A stretch of 64,000 bases of DNA. Source: Aphidius gifuensis (Eukaryota > Arthropoda > Insecta > Hymenoptera > Braconidae). Made by a program: the position numbers and the translations under genes. The notes beneath the pieces are model-generated. The model worked only from the letters and a program-made list of their open reading frames with translations, ran no database searches and was not told the origin of the DNA. The stretch is from contig NC_057788.1 of NCBI RefSeq assembly GCF_014905175.1, positions 7,502,001 to 7,566,000 of the forward strand, written 5' to 3'. This document shows, piece by piece, positions 10,230 to 21,844 of the stretch (position 1 is its first letter; each line of letters begins with the position of its first letter).

Positions 10230-13184
10230 ATGTCAACTAGTTTGGCAGGTACTTTGCCGGATCAGGTTAGTTTTGACAACTCGTTGACAAAAAATCATTG
10301 GACTACTTTGGCGTCATTGGAGATCAAGGAGCTATACATATTAAGATTAAACTGTTTTTGTATGCTACGGAATGCAGCGGATGAAAGGACAAGCCAACAA
10401 TCAGGGTAATTATATTAATCAAAATAAAAAACATATTTTTGTTTATTATTTTGTATTATTATGTCAACTGTCAAATTGACATATGAATGAAAAGTTATAT
10501 TGACATGTATTTGTTTATTTGTATAAAATAAATATAGCGAGCAATGGTCCTAAGGAACATCAGGCACAACAACCACAACAACAACAACAACAACAACAAC
10601 AACAGCCAGGTGATCATGCTGGGGATGACAGCACAAATTTTGATTCATGGCGTGGTGGAAATAATACACAACATCATTCAAATTATCAAGTTGGAACTGG
10701 TGAGCCATATCCTTACTATGCCGGTACATCATTTCCTTATCAAACATTTGGAGCTGGTGATGGTACATGGTCAAATGGTACTGAATCAGTAGCATTTTTA
10801 TCTGGTTATGGAGGACAAATATCACATGATGCATATGGAATGGATCAAATGTTTCCAACTGGTGCTGGTGGTGGTTATAGTGGTTTTGGTCAACCAGCAT
10901 TTAATTATTTTCCTGGTAATGGTGATTTTAATGCTTGGGGTACACCACGTAAAGCAAGATATGAAGATTATTATCCACAACCACGTAGTAATGATGGTTA
11001 TCAAGGTGGTGGTGGTGGTACAAGTACAAGTGGTGGTGGTGGTGAAATGAAAACAGTTGATCAAGGTGTTCAAGGTTTATCAATTGGTGAATTATCAAGA
11101 CATGAACAACAAAATATAACAACTGGACAAATTAATAAAACAGAACCAAAAGAACAAAGAAAAATAACTTGGGCAAGTGTTGCAAGTCAACCAGCAAAAC
11201 CAATACCACCAGCACCAACGAATCAAGGAATGAAAAAAAAAGCTGGTATGCCACCACCACCAATAATACCTGGTAAACATAATATGGATATTGGTACATG
11301 GGGTGAAGGTAAATCATCAGTACCACCACCACCAAAAGTACCATTACCACCACAAATTACACCTCCAGTTGTTGCACCAATACCAGTTATACAAAGAGAA
11401 CGAGCACCACCAGCAGGTTGGAAACAAACTGGATCATCTGGTTTACCATCTAATCAAGAAGAACAAAAACAACAACAACAAGCTCATCCTCAAAATCAAC
11501 AGCAACAAGGATCTCAAAGTCAACAAAGACAAGTTCAACCCCAATCACAACAACAACAACAGCAACCACAACAACATGCTCGACAAAATCAAGTCCAACA
11601 ACAAAAACAACAGGGAAGCCATCAAGGCCAACATGAAAAACAATCACCACAACCACAAAATCAACAACAACAACAACAACAAAATACATCAGCAAATCAA
11701 GGACATCATCAACAAATTGGTAGTGGTGGACATCAACAAGCTTCAAGTCCACCAAAAATTCATCATTCAATGAATCAAAATCATCAACATAATCAGCATG
11801 ACTCTCAGTCACCACCACACCATCATCAACAAAAACAACAACAACAACAACAACCACAACAACATCATCAGGTATTAAAAATTATTATTTTTAAAAACTA
11901 TTGGTTTTTATTTATTTTTTTATTCTTTTTAAATATTATAAAATATAAAATTAATTATTTTAAAGCAATATCAACGACAACAATCATCACCATCTCAATC
12001 AACAACTCAAACAGTTGCTAATACTGATGATTCAAAAGCTAAAAATGATTATAATCCACCAGATTTTGATCAAACAGCACCTGGTGCAAAATTTTTTGTT
12101 ATTAAATCATATTCTGAGGATGATATACATAGATCAATAAAATATGAAATATGGTGTAGTACTGAGCATGGTAATAAACGTCTTGATCAAGCATTTAGAG
12201 AAGCTAATCGTGAAGGTGCACCATTATATTTATTTTTTTCTGTAAATGGATCTGGACATTTTTGTGGTATGGCACAAATGGTATCACCAGTTGATTATCA
12301 TTCAAATAGTTCAGTATGGTCACAAGATAAATGGAAAGGACAATTTCGTGTACGTTGGATATATGTTAAAGACGTACCAAATGTACAATTACGTCATATT
12401 AAATTAGAAAATAATGAAAATAAATCAGTTACAAATTCACGTGATGCACAAGAAGTACCACATACACAGGGTATTAATGTATTACGTATATTACATTCTT
12501 ATCGTCATTCAACAAGTATATTTGATGATTTTGGACATTATGAAAAACGTCAAGCTGAAGAAGATCAACGTAAAGTGCTTCCACCAAGTATGCATCGTCA
12601 ACAACAACAACAACATTCACCATCATCACCACCACCACCTCCACCCCCACCGTCATTATCATCATCATCAAATTCTGGTCATAGAGGTAGACCACATCAT
12701 TCATCTGGTGATATGCATCATCGTGATAGAGAACATTCACATAATCATCATCATAATATTCCACATAATCATCATTATCATCAAGGACATCATTCTGGAC
12801 AACATCATCCACAACATCATCATCAAGGACATCAACAGCAACGACAACATGATAATTCACATCATCATTCACATAATAATCATCATCATCAACGCAGAGT
12901 AAGTTTTTATTATTTTTCATTTTCATAAAAACGCTGAGACAATTTTACATTTAAATTATTTCGATTGTTTTATAAATATAATATCAATTTATCATTAACG
13001 AAAAAATTGTCTCAGCGTATATTATTATTAAGAATTAAGTTGAACACTGCTGACACACTGTTTCAAGGATCATTACAATTTTCAGGATGGACGTGGTGAT
13101 GGCGGTGGACGTAGTGATGGTGGTGGACGAGGTGATGGTGGTGGTCGTGGTAGAGGAAGAGGTCCACCTCCATCTCGTCACTAG
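10230..13184 (+). CDS. Ythdf: YTH domain m6A reader, YTHDF type
   Basis: Cytoplasmic reader of N6-methyladenosine in mRNA. Exons 10230-10265, 10378-10405, 10538-11871, 11966-12898 and 13086-13184 give 809 residues. The first two tiny exons encode MSTSLAGTLPDQ and RMKGQANNQ, which line up with the MSASSLLEQRPKGQ start of vertebrate YTHDF proteins, and this fixes the start. A low-complexity region follows (about residues 25-500: polyQ, Gly/Tyr/Phe motifs, proline runs, and the conserved KHNMDIGTW). The YTH domain spans about 505-655. It has IKSYSEDDIHRSIKY, IWCSTEHGNKRLD and VWSQDKWKG, whose three Trp are the methyl-A cage. Unusually, about 150 residues follow the domain: Pro, His-rich, then a Gly/Arg/Asp tail. 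Vertebrate members end close to the domain. Confidence 0.95.
12931..13018. repeat. Inverted repeat in last YTHDF intron
   Basis: acgctgagacaatttt at 12931-12946 is perfectly complementary to 13003-13018, with a 56-base loop. The pair nearly fills the 187-base intron. It could be a MITE remnant, though no target duplication is obvious, or a structured intron element that brings the splice sites together. Confidence 0.7.
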
Positions 13185-14029
13185 CAATAGATCTAAATTA
13201 GATCTTAAAACTGTTAATAATCATTTACAACAAGATTTTAAAAAACACACAAATATATTAAATCCGCGAAATTAATAAAAAAAAAACAAGTGTGATCACT
13301 AGATACTCCCAGAATCACTCTCTCTCTCAATGAGTAAATAAAAAAAAAAAATATTCATCTAATGAATAATAATCCTAATGATTCAAAAAATAAAAAAACA
13401 AATAATAAATTTCTAATGAGAAAAATATTAAGCTTAGCTTGACAAACTTTTCTTTTTTTTAACTTTAAAAAATCTTTTTTTTTTTTTTTTTAATTAAAAA
13501 GTTAATTATGCAAATACATAGAGTGAATTATTATTAACAATGATTTTAATAAAAAAACAAAAAAAGACACTCGAGAAAAGGTGTTGATGCTTCAATGGAC
13601 AATTTAAACTCAGTGCCTGTTGCTGTTAATAACAAAAATGAATTTAAAAAAAAAATTAAAATAACAATAATAATAAAGTAACAGTTGAATGAAAAAAAAA
13701 AAAAAACAGAATTAATAATAATAATAATAACGAATTGTGAGTAAAGAAAATTTTTATGTTTATCATGTGTAATGAAAAGGAAAAAAAAGAAAAAAATGTA
13801 ATTGCACTTTGTGCAGGAAGAGAATACGATAGCAAAAGAAAAAAAAAAAAATAACTAATTCTTTTTTTTTTTTTTAATCTATTTTTTTTTTTTTTTTATT
13901 AATATTATGAATGAATATACAACAATGTCTACATAAAATGGGATAAAGTGAAAGAAAAAAGTGTTTATTTTTTATTTATACAATACAAAATTGGATGAAA
14001 TCGAAATTATTATTTTTTTTTCGTTGAAT
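13185..14029. other. Convergent 3' UTR space of YTHDF and EFHC
   Basis: A/T homopolymers, a short CT run (13316-13328) and an ATA microsatellite near 13710. Polyadenylation-like AATAAA strings occur for both strands. No gene seen. Confidence 0.5.
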
Positions 14030-16603
14030 TCATCCACTTGTAAGAGTGCATGGAACTTGTACTTGATCAGACCAGGTAATTTTACGACGTTCATTATTAA
14101 TATCATCACATTGTGAGCATATTTTACCTTTTGGAAGTCTACCTTGTGGATATGGATGAACAATTGGCTCAATAACAATATTATTTTTAGTAATTTTATT
14201 ATCATCTTGAATTTTATTATCATTTTTATTATCTTGAATAATTTTATATTTTTTATTTGTAAAATAATCTTGAATATTTTTAACTAATTCTGGTGTAAAT
14301 TTATCTTTATTATTTTCAACATAATGATGTACAAATTCATCAGCATCATTTATTAAAAAATGATGATTAAATATATTTATATTTGATCCAATTAAAAAAT
14401 CATTTGGTGTATAATAAATTGGTATTTCTTCATCACAATTATCAATTTTTATATTTTTTTTTGGTACAAGCATTGATGATAAAAAACATCCACCAATTCT
14501 ACCAGAATTTTTTTTTCCAATTTCATTTATTTTTATTGTTCCATCACCTAGACTATATTCCATTATAAATTCACGATCAATGTCATCTGGATGTACTGCA
14601 GCCATGCTAATTTTATATCTTAATTTTTTTTGATGATTATATAATTTTCTTATGACATCTTCTTTATTTGTATTTCTTGATTTTTTAAAATTACAAATAT
14701 TATTTTTATTATTTGTTGCAATACCTTGGCATATTCCATTTTTAATATTTTCAGTATTATATTGTATTTTTTCTGGCTGTTCAAGACCCAACATGTTACA
14801 ATAATATTTTCTTGTAAATTGATCACAATCTAATAGTAAAAAACGTCGTCCAAAAATAAAAATTGTCTCACCAATCTGTAAATTATTAATGATAATATTT
14901 AGCCATTATTTTTTTTAAATTTGATACATTTGTTTGATAAATAAATTACTTTAAAATCAGATGGTGAATAATATTCAACAACTTCTTCATCACTTCTTTC
15001 AAGATAAATTCTTGGATATGAATCAGGTAGATCATTCCAATTTTTAGGTACTCTAGTTTTTTTTAAAAGTAATTTACATGGATCTTTACCATTTTTAATA
15101 ATTGGTGATTCTTTTATTGATATTGTATCATCAGTTAAAAAATATAATATTTGATAATAATCATCATTCCATGTTGAATTAAATGTCAATACCATTCCAT
15201 CATATTCTAAAAATTTTCTACGTGAATCTTCAGCATTTGAATTTGTATTTTTTTTAATTGTTTTTGTTATTGATAATTTTGATAAACGATCTTGAGTATA
15301 AGCATCAGGTGGTGGATCCTCTTTATCACCAATATCAATTCCTTGACTTAGTAAAAATTCTCTAGTAAATGCATCACAATCAACTGTATGATAAGTTACA
15401 CCATAAATTTCTAAAATAAATATTAAACAAAATTATTGATTGTTCATTTTGTTTTTTTGAATTAATAAATACCTATGTTTATTCCAACATTTAAATCTTT
15501 CCAATGATAAACATCGTTATCCTGATTTTTAGGAATTTTACCACGTCTAACAAGTTTACCTTGTTGAAAACCAGAATTATCAACTGGTGGCTCAATAACA
15601 CAAAGTGTATCATCTTCCAAAAAATATATTATATTAACATGGCGAATACGATGATGTTCACTTGGTGAATTATAAACACTTTGACGAAAAAATGCTTTAA
15701 AATTCAAGCATTTTTGAGCAAATAATACATAGTGAGGTATAACTTGTCTTTTTGGATAGCCTTTTGATCTTCCATAAGTCAATGAAGGATCATAGCTAAA
15801 ATAAATATTACATTTATTTTCATTTCCTTTTTTTTTTTTTCTATTTAATAATTTACATTTACTCTAATAATATATAGCAAAACGTGGAGTTAAATTTACA
15901 GGGAAAAATAGACACACATACTTGTTAATTTTTAAAATTAAAAAAAAAAAAATTTCATGTTTCAATGATTGTATAAATAAGTACTGATAATAATAATAAA
16001 CAAAGTAAAAAATACTCAGTGTGCTAAGTTGACACAATATGCTAATTTTTGATTAATGAAAATTGAAAAAAATAAATAATGTTTTTTCCTATTTTTTTGC
16101 ATACAAAATTGATAATTTTTTTTTTTTTTTTTCTATCAATTATTACATATTAATTGTGGTCTCATTTGAGTTTTATAGTGTTGCTCTTTTTTTTTTATTT
16201 TTAAATATATAAATTTTCAAAGATTAAAATGTTGAAAAAAAAAAAAAACTATATTAAATAATTTAATTATAATTTTCAAGTGTCTATTTTTCCCCAACGT
16301 TTGCCTATATTGTTTTAATGAAATTATATTAATATACTCGACAGCTTCTGGATTTTCTGGAGAATAAGCACTGGACATAACATCAATTGGTCGTTTTCCA
16401 ACACCACACCAAGAATCTTTGATAAACCGATGACCATTTAAATAGCTACATTTTGGATTTAACTTAAAATCTTGTAGCTTTAAAAAAAAAGTAATTCATA
16501 GTTGTACATTTTATATTATTTTTCAACATTTTTATTTAATTAAAAAAATACTTACATTGTAATCTCGAAATGAATATCCAGGTAATTGTGGTACATCTTC
16601 CAT
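14030..16603 (-). CDS. EFHC: EFHC-type DM10 domain ciliary protein
   Basis: EFHC proteins are inner-junction / protofilament-ribbon proteins of motile ciliary axonemes. Exons (minus) 16556-16603, 16338-16477, 15473-15795, 14950-15410 and 14030-14875 give 605 residues. The start MEDVPQLPGYSFRDYN resembles the LPG-SF-D start of human EFHC1. Three DM10 repeats follow: about 75-180 (RIRHVNIIYFLEDDTL, YHWKDLNVGINIEIYG), 215-355 (LYFLTDDTISI, ETIFIFGRRFLLLDCDQFTR) and 405-520 (SLGDGTIKINE, GGCFL, DADEFVHHY). No C-terminal EF-hand is visible, as is common outside vertebrates. Whether it is the EFHC1 or EFHC2 orthologue cannot be settled here. Its second intron carries the block copied into the zinc finger gene. 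In insects such genes are normally expressed in sperm and chordotonal neurons. Confidence 0.9.
15733..16325 (-). repeat. Source copy of the block duplicated at 585-1175
   Basis: Contains the 5' part of EFHC exon 3 and most of intron 2. Inside it, an element of about 425 bp runs from gcaaaacg near 15885 to cgtttgcc near 16307. Its ends include a 15-bp perfect inverted repeat (gggaaaaatagacac). It looks like a non-autonomous DNA transposon that was already present in the EFHC intron when the larger block was copied. Confidence 0.75.
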
Positions 16604-17072
16604 TTTAATAAATTTTATATAAAATATACAAAAAATATATAAAAGAAAAACTATTTATTTATAACACGTGCATCAGAAATATTAACTCGTTATTGATTAA
16701 TCTCAAACTTCAAGGTTGCTAAGTAACAAAAAAAAAAAAAAAAAAAAGAAGAACTGTTATTAAAACTATTAACGATTATTTTTTAAATATGTTTTATATG
16801 ATTCAAGTTTAGAGAAAATTTCGCCAAAGAAATGGTGGATGAAAAAAGTTGGCAAAAGATGAAGAAAAGACGAAAGAAAAATATTTCCATTCAACAATTA
16901 ATTTATACTTTTCAATAAACTTTATTGACAACCAACTCAGCATGAGTCATGGCGATATTTTCATAATAACTATCTTATTGACAAATTTATTTAATATATA
17001 TATCTTTTAAATACAATACTATTTGTCTTAAAATAAAATATATATTATATCGAAGCAATGGAAAAAATAAAA
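16604..17072. other. EFHC promoter and PiT 3' UTR
   Basis: Apart from the X-box, the region holds a 28-codon plus-strand ORF near 16831 rich in Lys/Arg, with no homology seen, and AT-rich 3' UTR of the phosphate transporter. Nothing else supported. Confidence 0.4.
16715..16727 (-). promoter_or_regulatory. Putative RFX X-box upstream of EFHC
   Basis: On the EFHC strand the 13 bases read GTTACT-T-AGCAAC. This fits the insect X-box form RYYRYY N(1-3) RRNRAC in every position. It lies 112 bases upstream of the EFHC start codon, a typical distance. RFX factors drive ciliary genes, so site and gene function agree. A match of this degenerate pattern can occur by chance. Confidence 0.6.
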
Positions 17073-19143
17073 TCACAGTTCTACAAATTGTTTCATAAAA
17101 AGCATACAACCAGCACTTAATACCCCAGCAAGTGGTACAGTTATTAGCCAAGCAAAAGCAATATTACGAAATAATTTCCATGATACACTATCACCACCCT
17201 GTGATGCCCAACCAACACAAACAACTGATCCAACTTTACAATGTGTTGTTGATACTGGTAAACCAATTTTACTTGCAAGTAAAACAGTTACTGCAGCTCC
17301 AACCTTGTGTTTTAAAAATAAATTAAAATAATATTATTATATATTAAAAAAAATATTAAATATTAATAATAAAAATTTACTTCAATAGTAAAGCCAGTTA
17401 TTGGTGTTATTGTTGCAAGATCTTTTCCAAGTGTTTGTATAACTCTTCTACCCCATATCCATAAACCAGCAGCAATACCAAAACCACCATAAAGTAATAT
17501 TAATAATGGTGTTTCAGCTTCTTGTTTTGCTGAACCTTCAGCATAAACAGCCCATAAACCAATTAATGGTCCAATTGCATTACTAACATCATTACCACCA
17601 TGTGCAAAACTACCAAATGCAGCAGTTAATACTTGAAGAAATGAAAATAATTTTTCAATTGATAAATTTGTATCATTATTATCATCAATAACAATATCAT
17701 GTTCATTATCATTATCATTTTGTATCATTAATAATGGACTTGCACTTGTGTTACCTCTCAATGTTGGCTTTATATTATTATCATCATCATGATTATTATT
17801 ATTTTTATTTGATGATACTGTTAAAGGCACAGAATTTTCACCAATAACAGATAATACAGTTGTTTCATTTTTATTATCACAAACACATAAATTTGTTGAA
17901 TTTTCATTTATGTTATTATTTTTAATATTTAATATTGTTTTACGTTGTTTTGGTACAACAAATATATAAACAATTATTGATGATATTATACCAATTATTG
18001 TTGCTAATATTAAACTACCCCACCATGGTATATTTTCAAGCATTAAAACTAGAAAATAAAATTATAAATTAAATTTATATAATTAATTTTTTTATGTTAT
18101 TTTTTTGATATTTTAATTACGTTTTGGTCCATCAAGAACGACAGACAATATATTGATTGCTACAGTAAGACCATAGACAATTGGAAGGACTCGTAAACCT
18201 TGTTCAATTGGTTTATTTGATTTTAATACTATATTTTTAATTAACCAGTATATTAATACTGATACAAGTCCTGATAAAAGTGGACTTGCAAACCATGATG
18301 CTGCAATATTTGCTAATGCTATCCATTTTACCTGTAAATTATTTTTAAATTAACAATTAATTAATTTGTTTTTTTATGATTGAATGATTTGTTTATTTTT
18401 TTTTTTTTACCCCAGCTGTTCCACGACAAATGAGTGAAAAACCAACAGTTGCACCAACAATTGAATGAGTACCAGATATTGGCATTTTTAATGCTGTTGC
18501 AAGAAGTAACCATATACCTGAACCAGCTAGACTACAAAGTGATCCAACCATAAGCTCTTTTTCATGTCCAATGTATAAACTAACATCAAGAATTCCTTTT
18601 CTCATTGTATCTGATACCTAAATAAATATAAATTAATAATTATTATCTTTTTTCTATTTTAATTTCCAAATAATAATGTAATTGGAAATTTTAAAATTTA
18701 ATCAATAATGTACAGCTGTAAATATTGGTTTTTCTTTTTTTTTTTTTTTTCTATGATTATTATTATTTCTATTGACTTGAAAAATACCTAGATATCTAAT
18801 TGTATTTCTGGCTTTATTGAATTTTCAAGATTTGTACATTCAAGTGTGTCACAATGACTCATGAGATATATCATCAAGCAGTTCAAGTGAATATTTAAGA
18901 TAATTAAAATGTAAAGTTAGAAAAAAAAAAAAAACTTGCCTTGTAACCAATTAAAACAGCACCAGCAATTTCGAATATTGTTGCTAATATACAAGCCTGA
19001 AATACAGTCAATACTCCAGCACCAACACTTGTACCAAAACTATTGGCAACATCATTTGCACCAATTCCAAATGCAAGCACAAATGCAACCATAAATCCTA
19101 GTACTACCAGCCATAGTAAACTTTCATCATATGCCAAAGACAT
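17073..19143 (-). CDS. PiT-family sodium/phosphate symporter (SLC20)
   Basis: Imports inorganic phosphate with Na+ across the plasma membrane. Exons (minus) 18940-19143, 18411-18617, 18121-18331, 17381-18048 and 17073-17303 give 506 residues. The start MSLAYDESLLWL is the first ATG, lying just before the first membrane segment. The duplicated PiT signature is present in both halves: GANDVANSFGTSVG near residue 28 and GGNDVSNAIGPL near 365, each in a multi-helix domain. Between them lies a hydrophilic, Asn/Asp-rich cytosolic loop (about 260-345), shorter than in mammalian PiT1/2. SGTHSIVGATVG and STTHCKVGSVV are the paired re-entrant-type motifs. Intron 1 uses a GC donor (AAG/GCAAGT at 18939-18938). 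Confidence 0.93.
18938..18939 (-). other. GC-AG intron donor in PiT gene
   Basis: The exon ends TACAAG and the intron starts GCAAGT. A GT donor is not available at the required phase, and the next exon continues in frame with the conserved VSDTMRKG. AAG/GCAAGT is the usual consensus of GC donors. Confidence 0.85.
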
Positions 19144-19641
19144 TTTTGATTTTCTATTCAATTCTATATTTTAACTTAATAAATTTCTTGATTCTAATTC
19201 TAAGTCTCTTCTGATCTCTCTCAATCTACTTTTTTTTTTATCTAATTTAAATTTTTAATTTGATAATTCACTTGGGTATAATAGTTATATACAGCTTCAC
19301 ACTTTGAAGAATTTATAATTATGTTTTTTTTTCCATTCAAATATACAGTCACTTAATTATTTTTAAATCAATTAAAAATTTCATTAATCTTATATCTTGA
19401 TGATGGTAAAATCAAATCTATATTCAATGATTTTTATTTTGTACATGTAGGGGAGGTAGTTGGTATTATTCATAGCACCAGAATTTATATTCATGTCTCA
19501 CTGGTTTTTAAATCTTTTATAATAATTATTCAGATTAAAAATATATATTTTTTTGAAATTTGATTAATATTGATTGAAAAAAAAAAATAGTCAGATTATC
19601 ATGCTAAATGGACTTGATAAAGATGTGACTTGATTTTAACT
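19144..19641. other. Upstream region of PiT gene
   Basis: Presumed promoter and 5' UTR of the transporter; a CT-rich stretch at 19201-19230. No ORF or RNA gene seen. Confidence 0.35.
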
Positions 19642-19933
19642 CTAAAATTTTTTAGCCTCAGCATCGTTCTTGTTGAAAGGCTGAGCATTCTCGTCTGCTG
19701 CATCTGTAAATTAAGCCCATTGTTTTTTCTTTTCAATTAAAATCCTAATAACACAATTAATAAATTTAATTGACATTAATTTTTTTGTTTGACAAGATAT
19801 ACTACAACTTGTTTAATTTAAAAATGAAATAAATTAATTAAAATATATATTAATAATAAAATCAACTGGTACCTTTATATTCATATTTGCTATGAGAATT
19901 TCTATTTCCTCGGTATCTTCGATAAAGTATCAT
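19642..19933 (-). CDS. Possible two-exon microprotein, 40 residues
   Basis: Exon 19873-19933 starts with ATG and ends at an AAAG/gtacca donor. Exon 19642-19703 follows a ttacag acceptor and ends with TAG. The join is in phase and gives 40 residues: a basic first half (YRRYRGNRN, HSKYEYK) and an acidic second half (DAADENAQPF, NKNDAEAKKF). The second exon is clearly richer in GC than its surroundings and has no in-frame stop until its end. No homologue is recognised. It may instead be the 3' end of a gene whose upstream exons I cannot identify; an in-frame TGA directly precedes the ATG, and no acceptor is seen there. Confidence 0.4.
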
Positions 19934-20566
19934 TCAATTTATATGTAAAACAAAAATAAAAAAAATATATTATTGATATTTAAATAAATCTAAAATAAAA
20001 AAAAAAAATTAAATTAATTTGCAGATTTTATGATGAAATATAATTTAGATAACATATATACTAGACAAAAATTGCACCAATGGAGGGATGAAACTGCGAA
20101 TAGTTTTAACATACAAACATGATGTGGGTGCATTTAGTGAAAACTTGTGGGAGGTAGTGATATTGATCGTAAACCCTCTCTCAATGTCCCAGAGGACATA
20201 TATATTTCATTGTTCACTTGCTTTGTACAAGTGTGTGATTGTATATAAAAATTATCCACGTGTTTAAAATATCTTGTTGATGACAAAAATCAAAGCTATA
20301 TTAAAACAAAAAATAATTATTATTATCAATTAATAAATTACCTTGAAAATTAATTTAACTATTTGACTATTGCTATTGATACTTTTGAGTTATCTATATA
20401 TTTAATCAATAAATTTTTACATGTATTTGTTAATTAATTATTATTATCTTTTTATAATTTACAAGTAATAATAATTTACATGTTTGATTGATTTGTTGTT
20501 GTTTGTTTGTTTGTTTTTTTTTTTTTCAATTATTATTCTGCTAATTTTAATTACGAGTTAAGGAAT
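19934..20566. other. Intergenic with a GC-richer patch
   Basis: 20070-20240 is less AT-rich than its surroundings and contains a TATA-like string (gtatataaa) near 20240. It may be an untranslated exon or promoter of the microprotein or PiT gene. The rest is AT-rich 3' UTR of UQCRB. Confidence 0.3.
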
Positions 20567-21180
20567 TTATTGTTTATTCCATTCTTCTTTTTCTTTGATT
20601 TCTCGTTCAACTTCTTCAACGTAGGGTCTGAGATATTGAACATCCTGATAAAAATATATAAAATATTATTAAAATTGTTGTTTTAATTATTTTGTATTGA
20701 TGTATTTACCTCTTCGAATTTTGTCCATTGTTCTTCTGGCAATATAACTTTGTTACAATTCAATTGCATTGCACGAATAATACGAAAATTACGTTCATCA
20801 ACAAGTTTTTGAGGAAGACGACGAAGTGCTTCTTTGACTACTGGACTTTCATACAAACAATCATCATATCTGAGACCTGTTAATACAATTTTTTTTCGAT
20901 TAAATAAAAATATTATCATTGTTAGAATTAATTATTTATAAATGCATATTAATATTACTAACCGTATTTGTTAAAACCCGAAAGGTTATAAGCCCATCTT
21001 TTGAAACCATTTCCTAAAAATTAATAAAAACAGTTACATAAGATTACATTGAAATTTGACAATCAAAATCTGATTGAAACAAGAAAAAAAAATATACGCG
21101 TAACAATGTATAAATTTTTAGAGATAAGAGTTCATAAATATCAACTTACCAAGTAGCAAATTTTTAGTAATTCCAGACAT
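20567..21180 (-). CDS. UQCRB: Cytochrome b-c1 complex subunit 7 (UQCRB/QCR7)
   Basis: Matrix-side accessory subunit of respiratory complex III. Exons (minus) 21150-21180, 20963-21013, 20710-20876 and 20567-20644 give 108 residues (family about 110-111). Motifs in order: FKRWAYNLSGFNKYGLRYDD, VVKEALRRLPQKLVDERNFR, IIRAMQLNCNKVILPEEQW, DVQYLRPYVEEVEREIKEKE. The protein has no cleavable targeting peptide, as usual for this subunit. Exons one and two are only 31 and 51 bases. The upstream region has GC-richer housekeeping-type sequence (aaaatggctgacg near 21313). Confidence 0.95.
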
Positions 21181-21844
21181 TGTTAATAATGTTATATCTC
21201 TCCGATATTTATATTTTTAATTATTTAACAACGATTGAGATTTTATTCTCAAAAAACTTCCAGATGATAATTTCTACAGAAAAAAATATAGAAAACACTT
21301 TGAGGTTAGAAAATGGCTGACGATTCGAAAGTGACATCTTAATTTTTTCGAAAAAAACAGTTTAATATGTGCAGTCGATAAGAAAAATATGGCGCAAAGT
21401 AGAGTTTTATATTTGAAATAATTATATACGTAAATAGTTAATAAATAAATAAATGAATGATTAATAATGAATGATTATATATTTTAGTTTTTAGTAAAAG
21501 TATATATTTATTTTATAAAATCACCAACAATATTATTGAATTATTATCATAATCGAACCGAGAATTAATTCAATTATTGCGTTTAAAAATTACGTAATAA
21601 TGTAAAAATATATTACAATGATTTTAAAAATAAAAAAAGTATTTATTTACTCAAACAATATACGAAGATTTTTTATTTTTTTCATCTAATCATATCATAA
21701 AACAAACATGAAAAATAAAAATTTGATAACAGTTTGAATTAAAATCTTGAAATTAATTTATGAGAGGAAAAAAAAAGTTTATTAATTAAACATGAATATT
21801 TTTATTATTTAGATTATCATATATCAATTGAAATTAACAAATTT
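21181..21844. other. UQCRB promoter and 3' flank of first protease homologue
   Basis: The first 250 bases contain ATGGCG/ATGGCT-type elements near 21313 and 21393 suited to a housekeeping promoter. From about 21640 the sequence is the repeated 3' flank that also follows copies 2, 4 and 5 (for example tatacgaagattttttattt). Confidence 0.45.

Noticed and set aside
10362..10405. ATG at 10362 as YTHDF start
   Set aside because: That frame hits a stop just after the next exon begins. The 10230 start spliced at 10265/10378 gives the conserved EQRxKGQ-like beginning.
10550..12926. Numerous long ORFs on both strands across the CAA/CAT repeats
   Set aside because: Shadows of the polyQ/His-rich YTHDF coding sequence; repeats lack stops in several frames.
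16831..16917. 28-codon basic ORF between EFHC and PiT
   Set aside because: Short, Lys-rich, in AT-rich UTR-like sequence, with no splice partner or recognised motif.
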